Part shown: positions 25,920-35,052 of the stretch, one piece after another
Layout of the letters: the number at the start of each line of letters is the position of its first letter
Numbering within the stretch: the stretch's first letter is position 1
Origin: Luteimicrobium subarcticum
GTDB lineage: Bacteria; Actinomycetota; Actinomycetes; Actinomycetales; Cellulomonadaceae
Assembly: GCF_002798015.1 (NCBI RefSeq)
Contig: NZ_PGTZ01000006.1
Location: 1 to 64,000, forward strand
DNA length: 64,000 bases
Direction of reading: 5' to 3'
Position numbers and translations under genes: made by a program
The notes under the pieces: model-generated
Seen by the model: only the letters and a program-made list of their open reading frames with translations
The model's database searches: none
What the model was told of the DNA's origin: nothing

Positions 25920-25966
25920 CAGAGCGGGCCGGGTCGACGTCACCGATGTCGACCCGGCCCGCTCTG
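25920..25966. terminator. Strong bidirectional terminator
   Basis: A perfect 18-bp inverted repeat, AGAGCGGGCCGGGTCGAC (25921-25938) against 25948-25965, with a 9-nt loop and one more C-G pair outside. It lies between two convergent genes, the GerW-like gene (plus) and the lipoprotein gene (minus), and can serve both. Confidence 0.88.
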
Positions 25967-26016
25967 CGCTTCCGGTCAGATCAGCAGCCTCGCCGCCAGT
26001 CAGGCGTGCTGGCGGA

Positions 26017-26457
26017 TCACTTGCAGTTGTCCTTGGCCCAGTCGCTCACCTTGGTGGCGGAAGTCTGCATCGAGCTCGCCTCGGACGCCAGGTCGGTGAG
26101 GCCGGCAGCAGCCGTCTGCACCGCCGCCTGGTCCGAGGTGTCGACACCGTCGAACGCCTTCGAGAAGTCCGCGAGGAACTTCTTCATGGTGTCCCAGTCG
26201 GACGAGATCTCGTCCGGCGCATCGACGTCCTTCACCTTGTCGTTGACGTCGGAGATCTTGTCGACCGTGCCGCCCAGGTCGGACGAGTCCAGGTCGTCGA
26301 GGCTCGTGTCCTCGGCGACCGACTTATAGGTGTCGCAGAACGTCTTGGTGGAGTCGTCACCCGAGCTGCAGGCGGCGAGGCCACCGGTCAGGAGAGCGAG
26401 GCTCACGGCGGCGGAGGCGAGACGGGCACGACGGATCGTCCGGATCGAGGAGGTCAT
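26017..26457 (-). CDS. Small secreted lipoprotein, function unknown
   Basis: 146 residues. An N-terminal arginine-rich stretch and hydrophobic segment lead to the lipobox LAAC near residue 29. The mature part is acidic and helical, with a CDTYKSVAEDTSLDDLDSSD segment and a C-terminal cysteine (DNCK) that may pair with the one in FCDTY. No family is recognised. The second of two ATGs (26457) is preferred for ribosome-binding-site spacing. It lies downstream of an equally uncharacterised membrane protein. Confidence 0.75.
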   Translation of the reverse strand: MTSSIRTIRRARLASAAVSLALLTGGLAACSSGDDSTKTFCDTYKSVAEDTSLDDLDSSDLGGTVDKISDVNDKVKDVDAPDEISSDWDTMKKFLADFSKAFDGVDTSDQAAVQTAAAGLTDLASEASSMQTSATKVSDWAKDNCK

Positions 26458-26505
26458 GGCAGGCATCCTTTCCTGAGCGCGCGCCCTGAGTCCACCCGGA
26501 TCCCG

Positions 26506-26539
26506 CTGGGTGGGTGGGGAGTACTCCCCATCCACCCAG
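26506..26539. terminator. Near-perfect 34-bp palindrome
   Basis: CTGGGTGGGTGGGGAGT and ACTCCCCATCCACCCAG pair over 17 bp with one G-U position and no spacer; the centre is AGTACT at about 26522. It sits 33 bp after the stop of the membrane-protein gene and 49 bp before the lipoprotein start. Termination is the simplest role, but a dimer operator for the lipoprotein gene is possible. Confidence 0.6.
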
Positions 26540-26572
26540 ACATCCACCCTGACGTCGTCCACGCGCTCGCCG

Positions 26573-27253
26573 TCAGCCCCGCGCGAGGCAGAGCTCGCGG
26601 CCGTCGTCCGACGTGACCGTCCCGACGGCGTCCGTCGGGCACTCGCTGTCCGTCGAGACGACGGCCCGTCCCACGTACTGGTGGTCGTGCGAGCAGTCGA
26701 CCGCCTGGAGCATCGAGCCCGAGCCGTCCTTCCAGCACGAGCCCACGCCGGTCGACGCGTGCGCGTCCTTGCTCGTGTCCGACATGTGCCCGACGACGAG
26801 CACGACGCCCACCAGGCACGCGACGACGGCGGCCCCGGCGACGACGAGGAGCCCCCGGTCGCGCGACAGCGACGTCGCGCCGCTGCTCAGGGCACCGCGA
26901 TAGGCCACGACGGACCGGACCAGCAGCGACGCGGCGACGAGGAACGCGCCGATCCAGATCAGGCCGCCGTGCCCGGTCGCGGCGTAGGTGATCCCGAGCC
27001 CGACCCCCAGGAGGACGACCGCGATCACGAACTGCTTGATCGCCTGCTTGCGCTGCGCGACGCCGACCGCGACCGCGGCCTCGGGCGTCGGCTCCACGGG
27101 CGCCGACCCGAAGCCTGCCGGCGCGCCCCACCCCGCGGGCGACGCGGTGGGCGACTCCTCGAGCGCCGTCGTCGCGCCGGGCGCCGTCGCCGTGACCGGT
27201 GCGGCGTCCGTGCCGGGCGTCGCCGGGTCGGGGGTAGGCACGTTCTGGTCCAT
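26573..27253 (-). CDS. Membrane protein with cysteine-rich extracytoplasmic domain
   Basis: 226 residues. A Pro/Thr/Ala-rich N-terminus of about 70 residues is followed by three hydrophobic segments (near 75-93, 97-115 and 133-152). A C-terminal domain of about 70 residues follows, with four cysteines in GSCWKDG, VDCSHDH, ECPTD and LCLARG. That pattern resembles LppU- or septum-formation-type domains in Actinobacteria, but the match is loose and no function is assigned. The ATG at 27253 has GAGGAG 7 nt upstream. TAGGTT at 27313-27308 may be its -10. Confidence 0.75.
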   Translation of the reverse strand: MDQNVPTPDPATPGTDAAPVTATAPGATTALEESPTASPAGWGAPAGFGSAPVEPTPEAAVAVGVAQRKQAIKQFVIAVVLLGVGLGITYAATGHGGLIWIGAFLVAASLLVRSVVAYRGALSSGATSLSRDRGLLVVAGAAVVACLVGVVLVVGHMSDTSKDAHASTGVGSCWKDGSGSMLQAVDCSHDHQYVGRAVVSTDSECPTDAVGTVTSDDGRELCLARG

Positions 27254-27350
27254 CAGTGGTCTCCTCGCTGGTCGCGGCGCCCCCAGACCGGGCCGCACGT
27301 CGCGCGGAACCTACCATCTCGGACGAACCTCGCGGACCACACCATCCACA

Positions 27351-27367
27351 GGTCGGCCGGACCGACC
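27351..27367 (-). terminator. Hairpin after sseB
   Basis: GGTCGG (27351-27356) and CCGACC (27362-27367) with a 5-nt loop, 5 bp after the sseB stop. The stem is short and there is no U-tract, so it is a modest candidate for the end of the his operon. Confidence 0.45.
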
Positions 27368-27372
27368 GTCTC

Positions 27373-28095
27373 TCAGCCGGCGCGCCCGATCCTCAGCTCG
27401 AGCGAGTCGACCCGCTCCCCCACCACCGGCGACGCGGCCAGGTGCGCGTTGACACCGGCGATGGTCCGGTCGAGACCGGCCCGGTCCAGGCCGGGGTCGA
27501 TGCGCAGCACGACCGCCACCTCGGCGGTCCGACCGGGCTGCGCGTCCGCGGACGCGACATGGGGCACCACGTCCGCGACGGCCGCGACGGCCGCCACCAC
27601 GTCCGCGTCCACCACGCCGTCGATCACCGCGGGAAGCCACGGCCGGCCCTGCGCGAGCGCCCACACGGCCGGGCGCGGCACGACCGCCGTCACCGGGCCG
27701 GCGGGGTCGACCACCAGCAGAGCCCAGTCCTCGCTCACGGCGGACAGCGCCGCGCGTGGGACCTCCACGGGGACGGGTCGCGCCTCACGTCGCCAGGCCG
27801 CCATCGACGCGACCGACGTGAAGACCGGCAGAGCGCGACGGCCGTCGGGCGCCTCGAGCGCGACCACGCCCGACGACGCCTCCTTGTCGACGTGCAGGCC
27901 GTCCTCGGTCACGTCCGACGCCTCGAGCTCGGCGAGCACCGGGACGAGCACGCGGGTCGCACCGAGCCGCGCCACGACCGCGGCGAGCGTCGCGGTGCCC
28001 CCCGCCCAGGCCGCGAGCAGGTCCGCCAGCTCGGCGTCGGCCGACCCGTCGTCGCCCGCGAACCCGGACGTCGGCGGCAGCGCGCGACCCGTCAC
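27373..28095 (-). CDS. SseB-family protein
   Basis: 240 residues with an N-terminal SseB domain ([20 protein letters not shown], then [25 protein letters not shown] and [11 protein letters not shown]) and a C-terminal half of mixed alpha/beta. SseB proteins are named after enhanced serine sensitivity in E. coli; the molecular activity is not known. Its GTG overlaps the hisA stop (GTGA), a pairing also seen in other Actinobacteria, which suggests co-expression rather than a catalytic step. Confidence 0.78.
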   Translation of the reverse strand: MTGRALPPTSGFAGDDGSADAELADLLAAWAGGTATLAAVVARLGATRVLVPVLAELEASDVTEDGLHVDKEASSGVVALEAPDGRRALPVFTSVASMAAWRREARPVPVEVPRAALSAVSEDWALLVVDPAGPVTAVVPRPAVWALAQGRPWLPAVIDGVVDADVVAAVAAVADVVPHVASADAQPGRTAEVAVVLRIDPGLDRAGLDRTIAGVNAHLAASPVVGERVDSLELRIGRAG

Positions 28096-28823
28096 GGGCG
28101 CCCCGCGACGTCGAGCGCCTGCGGGAGCGTGAACGCGCCGGCGTACAGCGCCTTGCCGACGATCGCGCCCTCGACACCGTCCGGGACGAGCGCCCGCAGC
28201 GCCTCCAGGTCGCCGAGGCCCGAGATGCCGCCCGACGCGACGACCGGCGCGTCCGTCCGCGCCGCGACGTCCCGCAGCAGGTCGATGTTCGGGCCGCGCA
28301 GCGTCCCGTCCTTCGTCACGTCGGTCACGACGTAGCGCGGGCACCCCGCCTGCTCGAGGCGCTCCAGGACCTCCCAGAGGTCGCCGCCCTCCTGCGTCCA
28401 CCCGCGGGCGGCGAGCGTCGTGCCGCGCACGTCGAGCCCGACGGCGACGCGGTCGCCGTGCTCGGCGATGACCTTCGCGGTCCACTCCGGGTTCTCCAGG
28501 GCCGCCGTGCCGAGGTTGACGCGACGGCAGCCGGTCGCGAGCGCCCGCTCGAGCGACGCGTCGTCGCGGATGCCGCCCGAGAGCTCGACCTGGACGTCGA
28601 GCCGACCGACGACCTCGGCGAGCAGCTCGGCGTTCGAACCCCGCCCGAAGGCCGCGTCGAGGTCGACGAGGTGGATCCACTCGGCGCCGCCGGACTGCCA
28701 GTCGAGCGCCGCCGTGAGCGGGTCGCCGTACGAGGTCTCCGAGCCTGCGGCGCCCTGGACGAGGCGGACGGCCTGGCCGTCGGCGACGTCGACGGCGGGC
28801 AGCAGGACGAGTCGGTCGGTCAT
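28092..28823 (-). CDS. hisA: ProFAR isomerase HisA / PriA
   Basis: A (beta/alpha)8 isomerase in histidine synthesis. [15 protein letters not shown] at the N-terminus holds the first catalytic aspartate. [12 protein letters not shown] holds the second. ASGGISG and [11 protein letters not shown] bind phosphate. The protein is 243 residues. In Actinobacteria this protein (PriA) usually also does the TrpF reaction of tryptophan synthesis; dual activity is likely but not shown by sequence. AGGAG lies 5 nt before the ATG. Confidence 0.95.
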   Translation of the reverse strand: MTDRLVLLPAVDVADGQAVRLVQGAAGSETSYGDPLTAALDWQSGGAEWIHLVDLDAAFGRGSNAELLAEVVGRLDVQVELSGGIRDDASLERALATGCRRVNLGTAALENPEWTAKVIAEHGDRVAVGLDVRGTTLAARGWTQEGGDLWEVLERLEQAGCPRYVVTDVTKDGTLRGPNIDLLRDVAARTDAPVVASGGISGLGDLEALRALVPDGVEGAIVGKALYAGAFTLPQALDVAGRP

Positions 28824-28842
28824 GGGTGCTCCTGATCTGGCG

Positions 28843-28864
28843 GCACCCGGCGCGTGCCGGGTGC
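28843..28864. terminator. Hairpin between hisH and hisA
   Basis: GCACCCGGC (28843-28851) and GCCGGGTGC (28856-28864) form a perfect 9-bp stem with a 4-nt loop in the 109-bp hisH-hisA gap. The rest of the gap is short GTCGG-type repeats. It may lower readthrough into hisA or hold a processing site. Confidence 0.5.
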
Positions 28865-28932
28865 GGGTCGGTCGGGTCGGTCGGGTCGATGGGTGCGTGC
28901 GGGTGTCGCTGCCGACGGTGCGGGCGACGGCG

Positions 28933-29577
28933 TCAGAGCGTCGCGACCCAGTTCTCGAGCAGGTGGGCGCCGGCGTCGCCGGACTTCTCCGGGTGGAACT
29001 GCGTCGCGGACAACGGGCCGTTCTCGACCGCCGCGACGAACCGGCCGCCGTGCTGCGACCAGGTCACGAGCGGCGCACGGAACGGCGAGTCGGGCGGGTC
29101 GTCCGTGCCGAGGGTGAAGTCCTGCGCGGCGTAGGAGTGGACGAAGTAGAAGCGCTCGTCCTCGATGCCGGCGAACAGCGCGCTGCCGTCGGGGACGTCG
29201 ACGGTCGACCACCCCATGTGGGGCACGACGGGCGCGTCGAGCCGGCGCACGCTCCCGGGCCACTCCCCCATGCCCTCGGTCACGACGCCGTGCTCGTCGC
29301 CCTCGTCGAACAGCACCTGCATGCCCACGCAGATCCCGAGGACGGGCCGGGCGCCGGCGAGCCGGCGGCCCACGACCTCGTCCCCGCGCACCGCGCGGAG
29401 CCCGGCCATGACGGCGGCGAACGCGCCCACCCCCGGCACGACGAGCCCGTCGGCCTCCTGCGCGGCGGCCCGGTCGCACGTCAGCGTGACCTCGGCTCCG
29501 ACGCGCTCCAGGGCGCGGACGGCCGAGCGCACGTTGCCGAAGCCGTAGTCGAGGACGACGACAGACCGGGAGGTCAC
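28933..29577 (-). CDS. hisH: Imidazole glycerol phosphate synthase, glutaminase subunit
   Basis: A class I glutamine amidotransferase of 214 residues that feeds ammonia to HisF. The nucleophile cysteine lies in [10 protein letters not shown] near residue 86. The His and Glu of the triad lie in FHPEKSG near the C-terminus. [10 protein letters not shown] is the usual N-terminal strand. The partner hisF is not in the window. The GTG overlaps the upstream gene stop by 4 nt. Confidence 0.95.
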   Translation of the reverse strand: MTSRSVVVLDYGFGNVRSAVRALERVGAEVTLTCDRAAAQEADGLVVPGVGAFAAVMAGLRAVRGDEVVGRRLAGARPVLGICVGMQVLFDEGDEHGVVTEGMGEWPGSVRRLDAPVVPHMGWSTVDVPDGSALFAGIEDERFYFVHSYAAQDFTLGTDDPPDSPFRAPLVTWSQHGGRFVAAVENGPLSATQFHPEKSGDAGAHLLENWVATL

Positions 29578-30122
29578 GACGCCTTCCCCTTCTTCTTGGC
29601 GGAGCGCTTCGCGGCGCGCGCGGTCGACGCGAGCGCCCGCATCGCCGCGAACCGGCCCATCCCGACGCTCGACACGACGCCCGGCAGCTCGTCGACGGTC
29701 TCGACGCCGAGCAACAGGTTCTCGAGCGCGTCGGGGGCACCGCCGAGCACGATCGCGGGAGCGAGCTTGTCGCCCTGCACGCCGTCCAGCCACCGGTGCG
29801 CGGTGATCCGGTCGTCCCGGCGCTCGAGCAGAATCGCGGGCAGGCCGGACATCGCACGGGTCAGCGTCTCGGCCACGCGCTGCGGAGCGCCGGGCGACGT
29901 GTCGCGGCACACGACGAACACGCCGATGCCGGACAGCACCGCGTCGACCTCGAGGCCCGCGAGGGCGCACGCCGCCGCGAGCGGCTCGGCCGCGCCCACC
30001 TGCGTCACGACGACCGCGACGGGTCGCGGCGCGTCGGGCGCGGCGGTGGCGTCGTCGAGCCCGCTGAGGTCGTCGGGCACCGTCACGTCCGGGAAGACGT
30101 CCTCGCCCGACGGGTCCGTCAC
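29574..30122 (-). CDS. Conserved-looking unknown protein in the his operon
   Basis: 182 residues, no recognised domain. The first 30 residues are acidic. The middle looks like an alpha/beta fold ([54 protein letters not shown]). The end is basic ([12 protein letters not shown]). GTGA overlaps on both sides tie it to hisB and hisH, so its translation is locked to histidine enzymes. Streptomyces also has a short unknown ORF at this place in its his cluster, from memory. There is no membrane segment or signal peptide. Confidence 0.8.
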   Translation of the reverse strand: MTDPSGEDVFPDVTVPDDLSGLDDATAAPDAPRPVAVVVTQVGAAEPLAAACALAGLEVDAVLSGIGVFVVCRDTSPGAPQRVAETLTRAMSGLPAILLERRDDRITAHRWLDGVQGDKLAPAIVLGGAPDALENLLLGVETVDELPGVVSSVGMGRFAAMRALASTARAAKRSAKKKGKAS

Positions 30123-30742
30123 AGCGCGCCCTTCGTCGACGGGACGCCCTCGACCCGCGGGTCGGGCGCGACCGCGGCACGCAGCGCCCGCGCGAGCGCC
30201 TTGAACTGCGCCTCGACGATGTGGTGCGGGTCGCGTCCGGCGAGCACGCGCACGTGGATGCAGATGCCTGCGTGGTGCGCGATCGACTCCAGCACGTGCC
30301 GCGTCAGGGACCCGGTGAAGTGGCCGCCGATGAGGTGGTACTCCTGGCCGGCGGGCTCGCCCTCGTGCACCAGGTACGGGCGGCCCGAGACGTCCACGAC
30401 CGCGAGCGCGAGCGCCTCGTCGAGCGGGACGGTCGCGTCGCCGAACCGCGAGATGCCCTTCTTGTCACCGAGCGCGACGCGCAGCGCCTCGCCCAGCACG
30501 ATCGCCACGTCCTCCACGGTGTGGTGCGCGTCGATCTCGGTGTCGCCCGTCGCCCGCACCGTCAGGTCGATCAGGGAGTGCTTCCCGAGTGCCGTGAGCA
30601 TGTGGTCGTAGAACGGCACGGACGTCGAGACGTCGGTGCGGCCGGTCCCGTCGAGGTCGATCTCGACGACGACGGTCGACTCGGAGGTCGACCGCTCGAT
30701 GCGGGCGGTGCGCGCACCGGGCGTGGTCACGGGTTCCGTCAC
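30119..30742 (-). CDS. hisB: Imidazoleglycerol-phosphate dehydratase
   Basis: The manganese-dependent dehydratase of histidine synthesis, monofunctional form (207 residues, no phosphatase domain). Metal ligands are in [29 protein letters not shown] and [12 protein letters not shown]. The GTG overlaps the hisC stop (GTGA). Confidence 0.96.
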   Translation of the reverse strand: MTEPVTTPGARTARIERSTSESTVVVEIDLDGTGRTDVSTSVPFYDHMLTALGKHSLIDLTVRATGDTEIDAHHTVEDVAIVLGEALRVALGDKKGISRFGDATVPLDEALALAVVDVSGRPYLVHEGEPAGQEYHLIGGHFTGSLTRHVLESIAHHAGICIHVRVLAGRDPHHIVEAQFKALARALRAAVAPDPRVEGVPSTKGAL

Positions 30743-32001
30743 TGCTGCTCCTCGTCCAGGTCGGCCACCTCGGTCAGGGCGGTCCGGAAGGCCTGCATCT
30801 CCTGCGGCGTGCCGATCGACACCCGCATCCATCCGTCGGGTCCCACCTCGCGGACGAGCACGCCGCAGTCGAGCAGGCCCTGCCACACCGCGTGCCGGTC
30901 CGCGAACGTCCCGAACAGCACGAAGTTCGCGTCGGACTCCGCGACGTCGAGCGCGCGGCCCTCGTGGCGCTGCGCCCGCAGCCAGGCGGCGGTCGCGTCA
31001 CGCTCGGCGCGCAAGGAGCCGACCTGCGCCATGAGCTCGTCCGAGTGCTCGAGCGCGGCGCGAGCGGTCGCCTGCGTCACCGCCGACAGGTGGTACGGCA
31101 GCCGGACGACGCGCAGCGCGTCGACGAGCGCCGTGGACGCGGCGAGGTACCCGAGGCGAGCGCCCGCGAGCCCGAACGCCTTCGACATCGTGCGGCTCAC
31201 AGCCAGGTTCGGGTGCCGGTCGAGCAGCTCGAGCGCACTGGGGACGCCCACGCGCCGGAACTCGCCGTACGCCTCGTCGACGACGACGACGGGGCGCGCG
31301 CCACCACCCAGGTCGATCGTGTCGACCGCGGCGAGCACCGCGTCGAGGGTCTCGGGCGGCAGGGCCGTGCCCGTCGGGTTGTTCGGGCTGGCGAGCAGCA
31401 CCACCGACGGACGGACCTCGGCGATCGTCGCGGCGGCCTCGACGGGGTCGATCGCGAAGTCGTCCTCGCGGCGGCCCGCGACCCACGCCGTCGACGTGTC
31501 GCGCGCGTACTCGGGGTACATGGAGTAGGTCGGCGCGAACGACAGGGCGGTGCGGCCCGGGCCGCCGAACGCCTGCAGCACCTGGACCATGATCTCGTTG
31601 GAGCCGTTCGCCGCCCAGACCTGCTCGGGCGCGAGCCGTACCCCGGACTCGACCGCGAGGTACTCCGCGAGGTCGGCCCGCAGGCCGAGCGCCTCGCGGT
31701 CGGGGTAGCGGTTGAGGCCGCGCGACGCCTCGGCCACCCGGCGCGTGATCGTCGCGACCACGGCGTCCGACGGTGGGTACGGGTTCTCGTTGACGTTGAG
31801 CAGCACGGGCACGTCGAGCTGCGGGGCGCCGTACGGCACCTCGTCCGCGAGCTCGGGACGCAGCGGGAGGGGGTGCTCCTGCCCGCTCGGGACGCTGTCG
31901 GTCACAGCCGCGTCGGTGGCGGCCACGGCGCCCGAGAGGCGCCGCAGCGCGTCGGGCGACGGGTCGCGCAGCGATCCGCCGGAGGCACGGGGTGGGGTCA
32001 C
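30739..32001 (-). CDS. hisC: Histidinol-phosphate aminotransferase
   Basis: A class I/II PLP aminotransferase. The cofactor lysine lies in [22 protein letters not shown] and ASPNNPTG are the N-terminal and central signatures. The 420 residues include a longer N-terminus than E. coli HisC (about 45 extra residues). The GTG at 32001 lies 6 nt after TAGACT, so the message is probably leaderless and the long N-terminus may be real. A shorter start cannot be excluded. Confidence 0.94.
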   Translation of the reverse strand: MTPPRASGGSLRDPSPDALRRLSGAVAATDAAVTDSVPSGQEHPLPLRPELADEVPYGAPQLDVPVLLNVNENPYPPSDAVVATITRRVAEASRGLNRYPDREALGLRADLAEYLAVESGVRLAPEQVWAANGSNEIMVQVLQAFGGPGRTALSFAPTYSMYPEYARDTSTAWVAGRREDDFAIDPVEAAATIAEVRPSVVLLASPNNPTGTALPPETLDAVLAAVDTIDLGGGARPVVVVDEAYGEFRRVGVPSALELLDRHPNLAVSRTMSKAFGLAGARLGYLAASTALVDALRVVRLPYHLSAVTQATARAALEHSDELMAQVGSLRAERDATAAWLRAQRHEGRALDVAESDANFVLFGTFADRHAVWQGLLDCGVLVREVGPDGWMRVSIGTPQEMQAFRTALTEVADLDEEQQ

Positions 32002-32007
32002 GGGTCC

Positions 32008-32013
32008 AGTCTA
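32008..32013 (-). promoter_or_regulatory. Leaderless -10 of hisC
   Basis: TAGACT on the minus strand, 6 nt before the GTG. It starts the hisC-hisB-unknown-hisH segment. The 137-bp region up to the helicase gene holds two divergent promoters and nothing else recognised. Confidence 0.6.
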
Positions 32014-32126
32014 CGGATCCCGGCGGCCGCACCCAGGCGATTGTCCGGCACGCGGGCGCATCCCCTCTCGACGTGCTCGCGCCGGCGGGCCTGTGCACGA
32101 CGCGCCGGACTGTGGGCGACGCCCCC

Positions 32127-32132
32127 TAGGGT
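32127..32132 (+). promoter_or_regulatory. Leaderless -10 of the helicase gene
   Basis: TAGGGT followed by CGTGGT and the GTG at 32139. It is divergent from the hisC promoter. Confidence 0.6.
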
Positions 32133-32138
32133 CGTGGT

Positions 32139-34454
32139 GTGACCCAGGACGCGACCACCGACCCCACCCGCACCACGTCCCGCCCCGTTGCGAGCGCCGT
32201 GCCCGCCGACCTCGCCGACCGCACCGCGCTGCGCGCGGAGGCGGAGACGGCGCTGCGCGCGCTCGTCGGGCGGGAGGACGCGCGGCTCCGCGAGGACCAG
32301 TGGGTCGCGATCGAGGCGCTCGTCGCCGACCGGCGTCGTGCGCTCGTGGTGCAGCGGACCGGCTGGGGCAAGTCCGCCGTGTACTTCGTGGCGACCGCGC
32401 TGCTGCGCGCCCGCGGCGCCGGGCCGACCGTGCTGGTCTCCCCGCTCCTCGCGCTCATGCGCGACCAGGTCGCCGCGGCGGCGCGCGCCGGGATCCGGGC
32501 CGAGACGATCAACTCGGCCAACGTCACCGAGTGGGACGCCGTCCACGAGGCGGTCGCGGCCGGCCAGGTCGACGTGCTCCTCTGCTCGCCCGAGCGGCTC
32601 AACAACCCCGGCTTCCGGGACGAGGTGCTGCCGCGGCTCGCCGCCGACGCCGGGCTCGTGGTGGTCGACGAGGCACACTGCGTCTCCGACTGGGGCCACG
32701 ACTTCCGTCCCGACTACCGCCGCATCCGGACGCTGCTCGCCGACCTGCCGGCCGGCGTCCCCGTCCTCGCGACCACCGCTACCGCGAACGCCCGCGTCAC
32801 CGCGGACGTCGCCGAGCAGCTCGGCGTGCACGGTGCACCCGGTGCCGCGCCGGCGGCGGACGTCCTCGTGCTGCGCGGCAGCCTCGACCGCGCGTCGCTG
32901 CACCTGGCCGTGCTCGAGCTGCCCGACGTCTCGACACGCCTCGCCTGGCTCGCCGAGATCCTGCAGGACGCCCCCGGCTCGGGGATCGTCTACTGCCTCA
33001 CGGTCTCGCAGGCCGAGCAGGTCGCGAGCCAGCTGCGCGCCACGGGTCTCGCCGTCGCCGCGTACACCGGGCAGACCGACCCGGCCGAGCGTGAGGCGCT
33101 CGAGGCGGACCTCAAGGAGAACCGGGTCACCGCGCTGATCGCGACGTCAGCCCTCGGGATGGGGTTCGACAAGCCGGACCTGGCGTTCGTGGTCCACCTC
33201 GGCGCCCCCTCGTCGCCGATCGCGTACTACCAGCAGGTGGGGCGCGCGGGGCGCGGGGTCGACCAGGCCGTCGTGGTGCTGCTCCCCGGCGCCGAGGACC
33301 AGCGCATCTGGGACTGGTTCGGCTCGATGGCGTTCCCGCCCGAGAACCAGGTGCGCGCGACGCTCGACGTCCTCGGGGCGGGTGGCACGATGTCGGTCGC
33401 ACAGCTCGAGACGCACGTCGACCTGCGCCGCTCGCGCCTCGAGCAGATGCTCAAGGTGCTCGACGTCGACGGTGCCGTGCGCCGGGTCAAGGGCGGCTGG
33501 GAGGCGACCGGGCAGCCCTGGTCGTACGACGCGGAGCGGTACGCGCGCGTCGCGCAGGCGCGCGCGGCCGAGCAGCAGACCATGCGCGACTACCAGGCGA
33601 CGTCGGGGTGCCGCATGGCGTTCCTGCGCGGCGTGCTCGACGACCCCGACCTCGAGCCCGGGTGGCGCTGCGGACGGTGCGACCGCTGCGGCGGCGTGGA
33701 GCTCCCCGGGGCACCCGACACCGACGCCGTGTCGGCCGCCCGGGCCGACCTCGACCGTCCGGGCGTCGAGGTCGTGCCGCGGCGCCAGTGGCCCAGCGGT
33801 ATGGACACGCTCGGCGTGGACCTGCGCGGGCGCATCGCCGCCGACGAGCGGGCGGAGCCGGGACGCGCCGTCGCGCGCCTCGACGGCCTCGGGTGGTCGG
33901 TCCCGCTGCGCGAGCTCTTCGCGCCCGGCGCGGGCGACGTCGAGACGCCCGTCGCGCTACGGACAGCCGCTGCCCGGGTGCTCGACGACTGGCTGCGCGC
34001 GGGGGGACCGTCGGCAGCCGACGACCACGCCGCGGAGACTGATCGCTCCGAGAACCCCGAGCGCCGCGAGCACGGTGGGGCGGACGAGGGCCTCGACGGG
34101 GCGGGTGCGCTGCCTCCCGTGGACGGCGTCGTCGGGATCCGGTCCGTGACACGCCCCGCGCTCGTCGGGCACCTGGCCCCGGGTCTCGCGCGCTACCTCG
34201 GCGTGCCGTTCCTCGGCGGCCTCGGACCGGTGCCCGGCCAGGAGCCGCCCACGCCGCACGACGTGAACTCGGCGGCCCGTCTCGCGTCCGTCGCGCGGCG
34301 GCTGGGGCTCGACGACGGGCTCGACGTCACCGGTCGGCACGTCTTGCTCGTCGACGACCGGACCGACTCCGGCTGGACGCTCACCGTCGCGTCCCGACTC
34401 CTGCGGCGCGCGGGCGCGGCATCCGTGCGACCGTTCGTGCTCGCCGTCGGCTGA
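32139..34454 (+). CDS. RecQ-like DNA helicase with C-terminal phosphoribosyltransferase-like domain
   Basis: 771 residues. The helicase core has TGWGKSA (Walker A, 74-80), DEAH at 177-180 and QQVGRAGRG (motif VI, 365-373). A zinc-binding-like set follows: C491, C511, C514 and C517. The last 110 residues include VTRPALVGHLAPGLARYLGV and HVLLVDDRTDSGWT (734-747), which looks like the PRPP loop of a type I phosphoribosyltransferase of the ComF kind. Helicase action on DNA is well supported; any nucleotide-linked role of the second domain is inference. The gene is alone between hisC and a Rieske gene. Confidence 0.85.
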   Translation: MTQDATTDPTRTTSRPVASAVPADLADRTALRAEAETALRALVGREDARLREDQWVAIEALVADRRRALVVQRTGWGKSAVYFVATALLRARGAGPTVLVSPLLALMRDQVAAAARAGIRAETINSANVTEWDAVHEAVAAGQVDVLLCSPERLNNPGFRDEVLPRLAADAGLVVVDEAHCVSDWGHDFRPDYRRIRTLLADLPAGVPVLATTATANARVTADVAEQLGVHGAPGAAPAADVLVLRGSLDRASLHLAVLELPDVSTRLAWLAEILQDAPGSGIVYCLTVSQAEQVASQLRATGLAVAAYTGQTDPAEREALEADLKENRVTALIATSALGMGFDKPDLAFVVHLGAPSSPIAYYQQVGRAGRGVDQAVVVLLPGAEDQRIWDWFGSMAFPPENQVRATLDVLGAGGTMSVAQLETHVDLRRSRLEQMLKVLDVDGAVRRVKGGWEATGQPWSYDAERYARVAQARAAEQQTMRDYQATSGCRMAFLRGVLDDPDLEPGWRCGRCDRCGGVELPGAPDTDAVSAARADLDRPGVEVVPRRQWPSGMDTLGVDLRGRIAADERAEPGRAVARLDGLGWSVPLRELFAPGAGDVETPVALRTAAARVLDDWLRAGGPSAADDHAAETDRSENPERREHGGADEGLDGAGALPPVDGVVGIRSVTRPALVGHLAPGLARYLGVPFLGGLGPVPGQEPPTPHDVNSAARLASVARRLGLDDGLDVTGRHVLLVDDRTDSGWTLTVASRLLRRAGAASVRPFVLAVG

Positions 34455-34502
34455 CGTGCGGCAGACCGCCCGCGCGCGTGGGCGACGCCGGGTCGAGCCC
34501 GG

Positions 34503-34973
34503 TCAGCCGCCGACGACGACCGCGCCGTCCTTGACCGACGACGGGAGCTCCTGCAGCGCGGACGGCGCCGGGCCCTTGAGCACCTTCGCGCTCGCGAGGT
34601 CGAACTCCGACCCGTGGCACGGGCAGTAGAGGTCCTTGCGCTCGTCGTCGGGGATGACCGTGCAGCCCTGGTGCGTGCAGATCGCGCTGAAGACGTGCAC
34701 CTCCCCTGCGGTCGGCTGGGTGACGAGGATCTTCGCCCCGGACGCGAGCGTCCCCTTGACGGCCCCACCCACCGGGACGTCGGCGAGCTGCGCCACGGTC
34801 TCCGCGCTCGACGGCGTGCTGAGCGTCGCCTTTCCCCCGGTGTTCGAGCTGCACGCCGCGAGCACGCCGACCGCCGCGGTCGCGCCCACGCCGAGGAACA
34901 GGCCACGCCGCGTCGGTGTGAGGGCAGCCACGCCAGTCGGTGTGCCGTCGTGCGGTCGTGCCGGTGCGGTCAT
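34503..34973 (-). CDS. Rieske [2Fe-2S] lipoprotein
   Basis: A 156-residue exported electron-transfer protein. TRRGLFLGVG followed by LAAC looks like a twin-arginine-type signal with a lipobox near residue 41. The cluster ligands are CTHQGC and CPCHGSEFD, the complete CxH and CxxH pairs of Rieske domains. GAGGAG lies 6 nt before the ATG. There is no cytochrome b or other bc1 gene nearby, so this is a stand-alone Rieske protein of unknown partner. It is downstream of hisD on the same strand, with a 79-bp gap. Confidence 0.88.
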   Translation of the reverse strand: MTAPARPHDGTPTGVAALTPTRRGLFLGVGATAAVGVLAACSSNTGGKATLSTPSSAETVAQLADVPVGGAVKGTLASGAKILVTQPTAGEVHVFSAICTHQGCTVIPDDERKDLYCPCHGSEFDLASAKVLKGPAPSALQELPSSVKDGAVVVGG

Positions 34974-35052
34974 GACGATCTCCTCAGGTGGGCGGAACAG
35001 CCGGGGAGCTCGATCATTCAGCCGCCCGTCCACCTGTGCAAACGCCGGGTGC

